Translations under genes and position numbers: made by a program
Part shown: in pieces, positions 61,084 to 64,000 of the stretch
Layout of the letters: each line of letters opens with the position of its first letter
Numbering within the stretch: position 1 is the stretch's first letter
Notes under the pieces: generated by a model
Told to the model about the DNA's origin: nothing
The model's input: only the letters and a program-made list of their open reading frames with translations
The model's database searches: none
From: SAR324 cluster bacterium
GTDB taxonomy: Bacteria; SAR324; NAC60-12
Direction: 5' to 3'
Assembly (NCBI GenBank): GCA_015232315.1
Contig: JADFZZ010000009.1
Span: 62,001-126,000 of the forward strand
Length of the DNA stretch: 64,000 nt

Positions 61084-64000
61084 TCAGCCAAAATCCCCGG
61101 TGATCCGGCATGACAGCATGGTCACATCATCCGCAAGCGGTTGTTCGCCTTTAAACTGGAATAATTCTTCGGTCAATCCCCCGGTGATGTTCTGGAGTGA
61201 CTCGGAACGATGTTGTTTCAGATAACGCATCAAGCGTTTTTCTCCCCACTCTTCACCGGACTCGCTCTGGTTTTCTGTCAACCCATCGGTGTATAAAAAC
61301 AGCATGTCGCCTTTTTCCAGTTGAAGCTGTTTGTCTTCATAGTGAACATCCAACTGATCGCCCAGACGATTTCCGGTAGTGAGCACCTTTTTTACTTTGC
61401 CATCCGCCTTGACCAGCATCGGGAAATTATGTCCGGCATTGGCAAAGGTCATGGTTCCTGTTTTCAGATCAATTCCCGCCGCAAAAAAGGTCATGAGATA
61501 TTTCCTGCCCCCGACTTCATACACGCTCTGATTGAGGTAGTGCAAAATCGTGGAAGGATTGAGCTGACGTCTGTTCCCGGGAAAGGAATACATGACTTCC
61601 AGCATCCTGCATGTCGCGCTGGCTGTCGCTGTCACCAGAGCCGCTGGAACACCGTGTCCTGTCACATCGCCAATCAGCAGATACAGATAATCATTGATGC
61701 TTGTCATGAGTCCATACCAGTCACCACCGGTTTCTGAAGCGGACTGGAAATAACTCGAAAGTTCCACATGCGTCACTGTTGGCAGTGACGTCGGGAACAG
61801 GGCCTGTTGAACCGCTGCGGCAGTTTTCAGTTCTTCCTGCCGCCGGACATTATCCGCTAGATTTGCGTAGAGAATGGCATTTTCGATGGAAATCGCCGCT
61901 TGCAGTGAAATCATGTTGAGCAGGTTCACCCTGTCGGTTGTGAAGGCCTGTGTGACCAGATTGTTTTCCATGTAAAGGATTCCGGTGAGTTTACCCTGAT
62001 GCACGACCGGTAAACAAAGTATGGATTTGGGATGGAGGGTTTGAATATAGGCATCATGCGCGCAGAGTTCATTTTCATCAGCATCATGAATGACCATGTT
62101 TTGCCGGGTTTTGACCACATAGTTGACAATATTCAACGGCAGTTTGTCCGCGTTCATAGGCAATCCCTCTAACACACGCACCGATTCCCGGTCCATGGAA
62201 CTTTCAGCCTCAATCAGAAATTCGCCGTTTTTTTCCAGAAGAAAGACACCTTTCTGGGCACCGGCGTTTTCCATCAGCAGATGCATCATTTTATCGAGCA
62301 GACGGGCCAGCATGATCTCACTGGATAGCGCATGCGAAACTTTCACAATGGTCATGACATCCAGCATATCCTTGTTTGCCATATGCGTTGTACCCGTTGT
62401 TGTCACGGTGCGTTGAACCCCGGTTTTCTCTATTCCGGGAGATTCCTGACCTTCCTGGAGCCATTGCTCATAACGTTCTTCAAGGTCGCTGACCTTGGCG
62501 GTGGCTCCCCATTGCTGATAAAGATAATGAGCGGACTGAATGTGTGTTTTGGCATAGCTCTTCATCTGGAGATTTTCCAGATAGGCGGCGATCCGTTCAT
62601 GGATCAAGGCCGCTATGTGAATATAGGATCTTGCATGAGCGTCTTCCACGGCTTGCTGATACACGGGTAAAACGGTTTCGAGGGGGTTGCCCTGAGTTCT
62701 GAGCCATTCCGCCTCCAACAGCAAATATTTATGGAGAAAATTGGCGGCGCAATCTTCCGACCAGGCTTTCATTCGTTTGAGTGTCTGCTTTATCTTAAAT
62801 CTGTATTTCACTTTTTGAAAACCGGTCGCTTCAGGATACAGCACAATGAGAATCAACGTTGAATAAAACAGACACTCTGTTTGTCGTATCATCCCCATGG
62901 CGCTTTTGATGTAAGGCGCCGCGCCTTCTACATATTCCAGACCCTGTTGAAACTCGCCAAAAAAGCAGCACAATTCCATTTTGGTGATGTAGTACCAGAA
63001 CACTGGAAATTTGTTGGGAAGAGCCTGCATTTCCGACAACAGTTCGGCTTCATTCCATTGTTCATCGGTCAAACTCAACCGGCCTTGAGTTTTTCCCTGA
63101 AAGCATAAGGGCATCTGACGGCAGGGAGCGATTTCAACCACCAATTCCCGATATTTGGCCCGGGTCATTAAATCATGATACCGGGCGGCACTGCTGAGCA
63201 CTTCGTCCAGTTGCTCACCATAGACACACTGACTGATCACCAGATTTGAGGCGGCATAACAGCCATACAGAATGTCCCCCGTTTCGGTTCCATATTCAAT
63301 GGCCTGTTTGAAATAGCTGATAGAGGTACGGAGATGATCCACCCAATGTTGAAAAACATAGGCATGGGAATGATAGATTTTTGCGGCAGTCAGGGTGTCT
63401 TTGAAGCGAGTGTTGAGTTCAAGTGCCAGTTTGCTCCATTCCACCGCTGAGTGATTACTCTGAGTGATGTTGCCCATCACAAAACCAACGGCGAGATAGG
63501 CATACGCTGAAGCTGGCGCGTTTCCATGCCGGATGGAAAGATTGGCCAGTTTCATTCCCAGAAGCGCCATCAGGTTCTGATTGACAAAATAGACCGCGGG
63601 TGCCGCGGACAGCAACATGTTCATCATGGCGTTAGTGTCTTCTGACTCCAGATTTTGCCATTTGAGCAATTCGATGGGTTGACGTTTACGCATTTGTTTT
63701 TTCAGAATCAGGACTTCTTTCAGAATCAGCAAAGGACTGGGATTCAACGGAATGTTAACAGCAAACATTTTGAGTGCCCTGACAATCAACGTTGCCACAT
63801 CCTGATAACGACTGAGTGTGTTGTACAGTTCAATCCTTACTCTGTAAATTTCTGCTTTTTCCTGGCGTGTTTGCACTTGACCAATGATTTGATCATAACG
63901 TTGTTCGGCGGCATCAAAATTTCCACACAGATAATCACACTCAGCACAACCCGCCTTGAGAGCAAACGTGAGTTCATAGTGGGAACTCCAGCTATTTTCA
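61084..64000 (-). CDS. Large signalling protein: TPR-like region, GAF domain and PP2C/SpoIIE phosphatase (cut by window edge)
   Basis: The frame is open from the stop at 61084 to the right window edge, giving 972 residues of the C-terminus. The first part is TPR-like helical repeats (FALKAGCAECDYLCGNFDAA, ASAYAYLAVGFVMGNIT). A GAF domain follows (AGAQKGVFLLEKNGEFLIEAE, SILCLPVVHQGKLTGILYMENN), then a PP2C/SpoIIE phosphatase with GGDWYG, GDVTGHGVPAALV, NAGHNFPML and ADDVTML. The missing N-terminus is probably a Ser/Thr kinase plus AAA-type ATPase, as in the multi-domain family with this TPR-GAF arrangement; the output here is a phosphatase and not a histidine kinase. It would tune phosphorylation of a target protein. 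Confidence 0.88.
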   Translation of the reverse strand, partial: ENSWSSHYELTFALKAGCAECDYLCGNFDAAEQRYDQIIGQVQTRQEKAEIYRVRIELYNTLSRYQDVATLIVRALKMFAVNIPLNPSPLLILKEVLILKKQMRKRQPIELLKWQNLESEDTNAMMNMLLSAAPAVYFVNQNLMALLGMKLANLSIRHGNAPASAYAYLAVGFVMGNITQSNHSAVEWSKLALELNTRFKDTLTAAKIYHSHAYVFQHWVDHLRTSISYFKQAIEYGTETGDILYGCYAASNLVISQCVYGEQLDEVLSSAARYHDLMTRAKYRELVVEIAPCRQMPLCFQGKTQGRLSLTDEQWNEAELLSEMQALPNKFPVFWYYITKMELCCFFGEFQQGLEYVEGAAPYIKSAMGMIRQTECLFYSTLILIVLYPEATGFQKVKYRFKIKQTLKRMKAWSEDCAANFLHKYLLLEAEWLRTQGNPLETVLPVYQQAVEDAHARSYIHIAALIHERIAAYLENLQMKSYAKTHIQSAHYLYQQWGATAKVSDLEERYEQWLQEGQESPGIEKTGVQRTVTTTGTTHMANKDMLDVMTIVKVSHALSSEIMLARLLDKMMHLLMENAGAQKGVFLLEKNGEFLIEAESSMDRESVRVLEGLPMNADKLPLNIVNYVVKTRQNMVIHDADENELCAHDAYIQTLHPKSILCLPVVHQGKLTGILYMENNLVTQAFTTDRVNLLNMISLQAAISIENAILYANLADNVRRQEELKTAAAVQQALFPTSLPTVTHVELSSYFQSASETGGDWYGLMTSINDYLYLLIGDVTGHGVPAALVTATASATCRMLEVMYSFPGNRRQLNPSTILHYLNQSVYEVGGRKYLMTFFAAGIDLKTGTMTFANAGHNFPMLVKADGKVKKVLTTGNRLGDQLDVHYEDKQLQLEKGDMLFLYTDGLTENQSESGEEWGEKRLMRYLKQHRSESLQNITGGLTEELFQFKGEQPLADDVTMLSCRITGDFG

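Overview
The window looks like chromosome of a Gram-negative bacterium. It encodes several lipoproteins with lipobox signals, an outer-membrane-like beta-barrel, HflK/HflC and an MMPL/RND-type exporter. Base composition is moderately AT-rich and most genes have purine-rich Shine-Dalgarno sites. The mix of a TIGR02147-type regulator, PP2C/GAF signalling proteins, HEAT-repeat membrane proteins and many small inverted-repeat elements suggests a delta-proteobacteria-like or SAR324-like lineage, but this is an inference from gene content and not a firm placement. I saw no rRNA, tRNA, CRISPR array, phage or complete insertion sequence.

Layout. 1-6.7 kb: the start of an MMPL exporter, then a tight operon (GlpD-like dehydrogenase, FGGY kinase, alkyl-DHAP-synthase-like flavoprotein) and a divergent diacylglycerol-kinase-like gene, together suggesting glycerol/ether-lipid metabolism. 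7-10.5 kb: two unknown genes and a lipoprotein. 10.6-20.8 kb: seven genes on the minus strand that look like a signalling module: a membrane FHA protein, a VWA-FHA protein, an 850-residue unknown, a TerB-like protein, a histidine kinase, a receiver-PP2C phosphatase, and a Lon-type protease domain without an ATPase fused to two TerB-like repeats. This is the best candidate here for an undescribed system. 21-28 kb: an orphan antitoxin-like gene, a large serine hydrolase, and a SWIM + SNF2 helicase pair. 28.3-29 kb: a broken Phd/PIN toxin-antitoxin locus next to a MITE-like element. 29-36.8 kb: a probable zinc island: Zrg-like ABC system (ZrgA/DUF2796, ATPase, permease, DUF3299), two DUF2946-like small proteins, a barrel protein, a thioredoxin-like lipoprotein and a further lipoprotein. 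37-44.4 kb: an orphan amino-acid-type binding protein, a cysteine-dioxygenase/methyltransferase fusion, and two cyclic-nucleotide-domain proteins. 45-54 kb: a trehalose locus, TreZ, a MalQ-TreY fusion and TreS. 54.4-56.5 kb: hflK-hflC. 57-60.8 kb: two paralogous lipoproteins around a TIGR02147 regulator. 61-64 kb: the C-terminal half of a large TPR/GAF/PP2C signalling protein.

A second theme is the intergenic DNA. At least six families of short elements with terminal inverted repeats are scattered through the window. Two have clean target-site duplications (54033-54184 and 28790-28923). Several sit exactly at the 3' ends of genes and now supply the stop codon or last residues of the protein.
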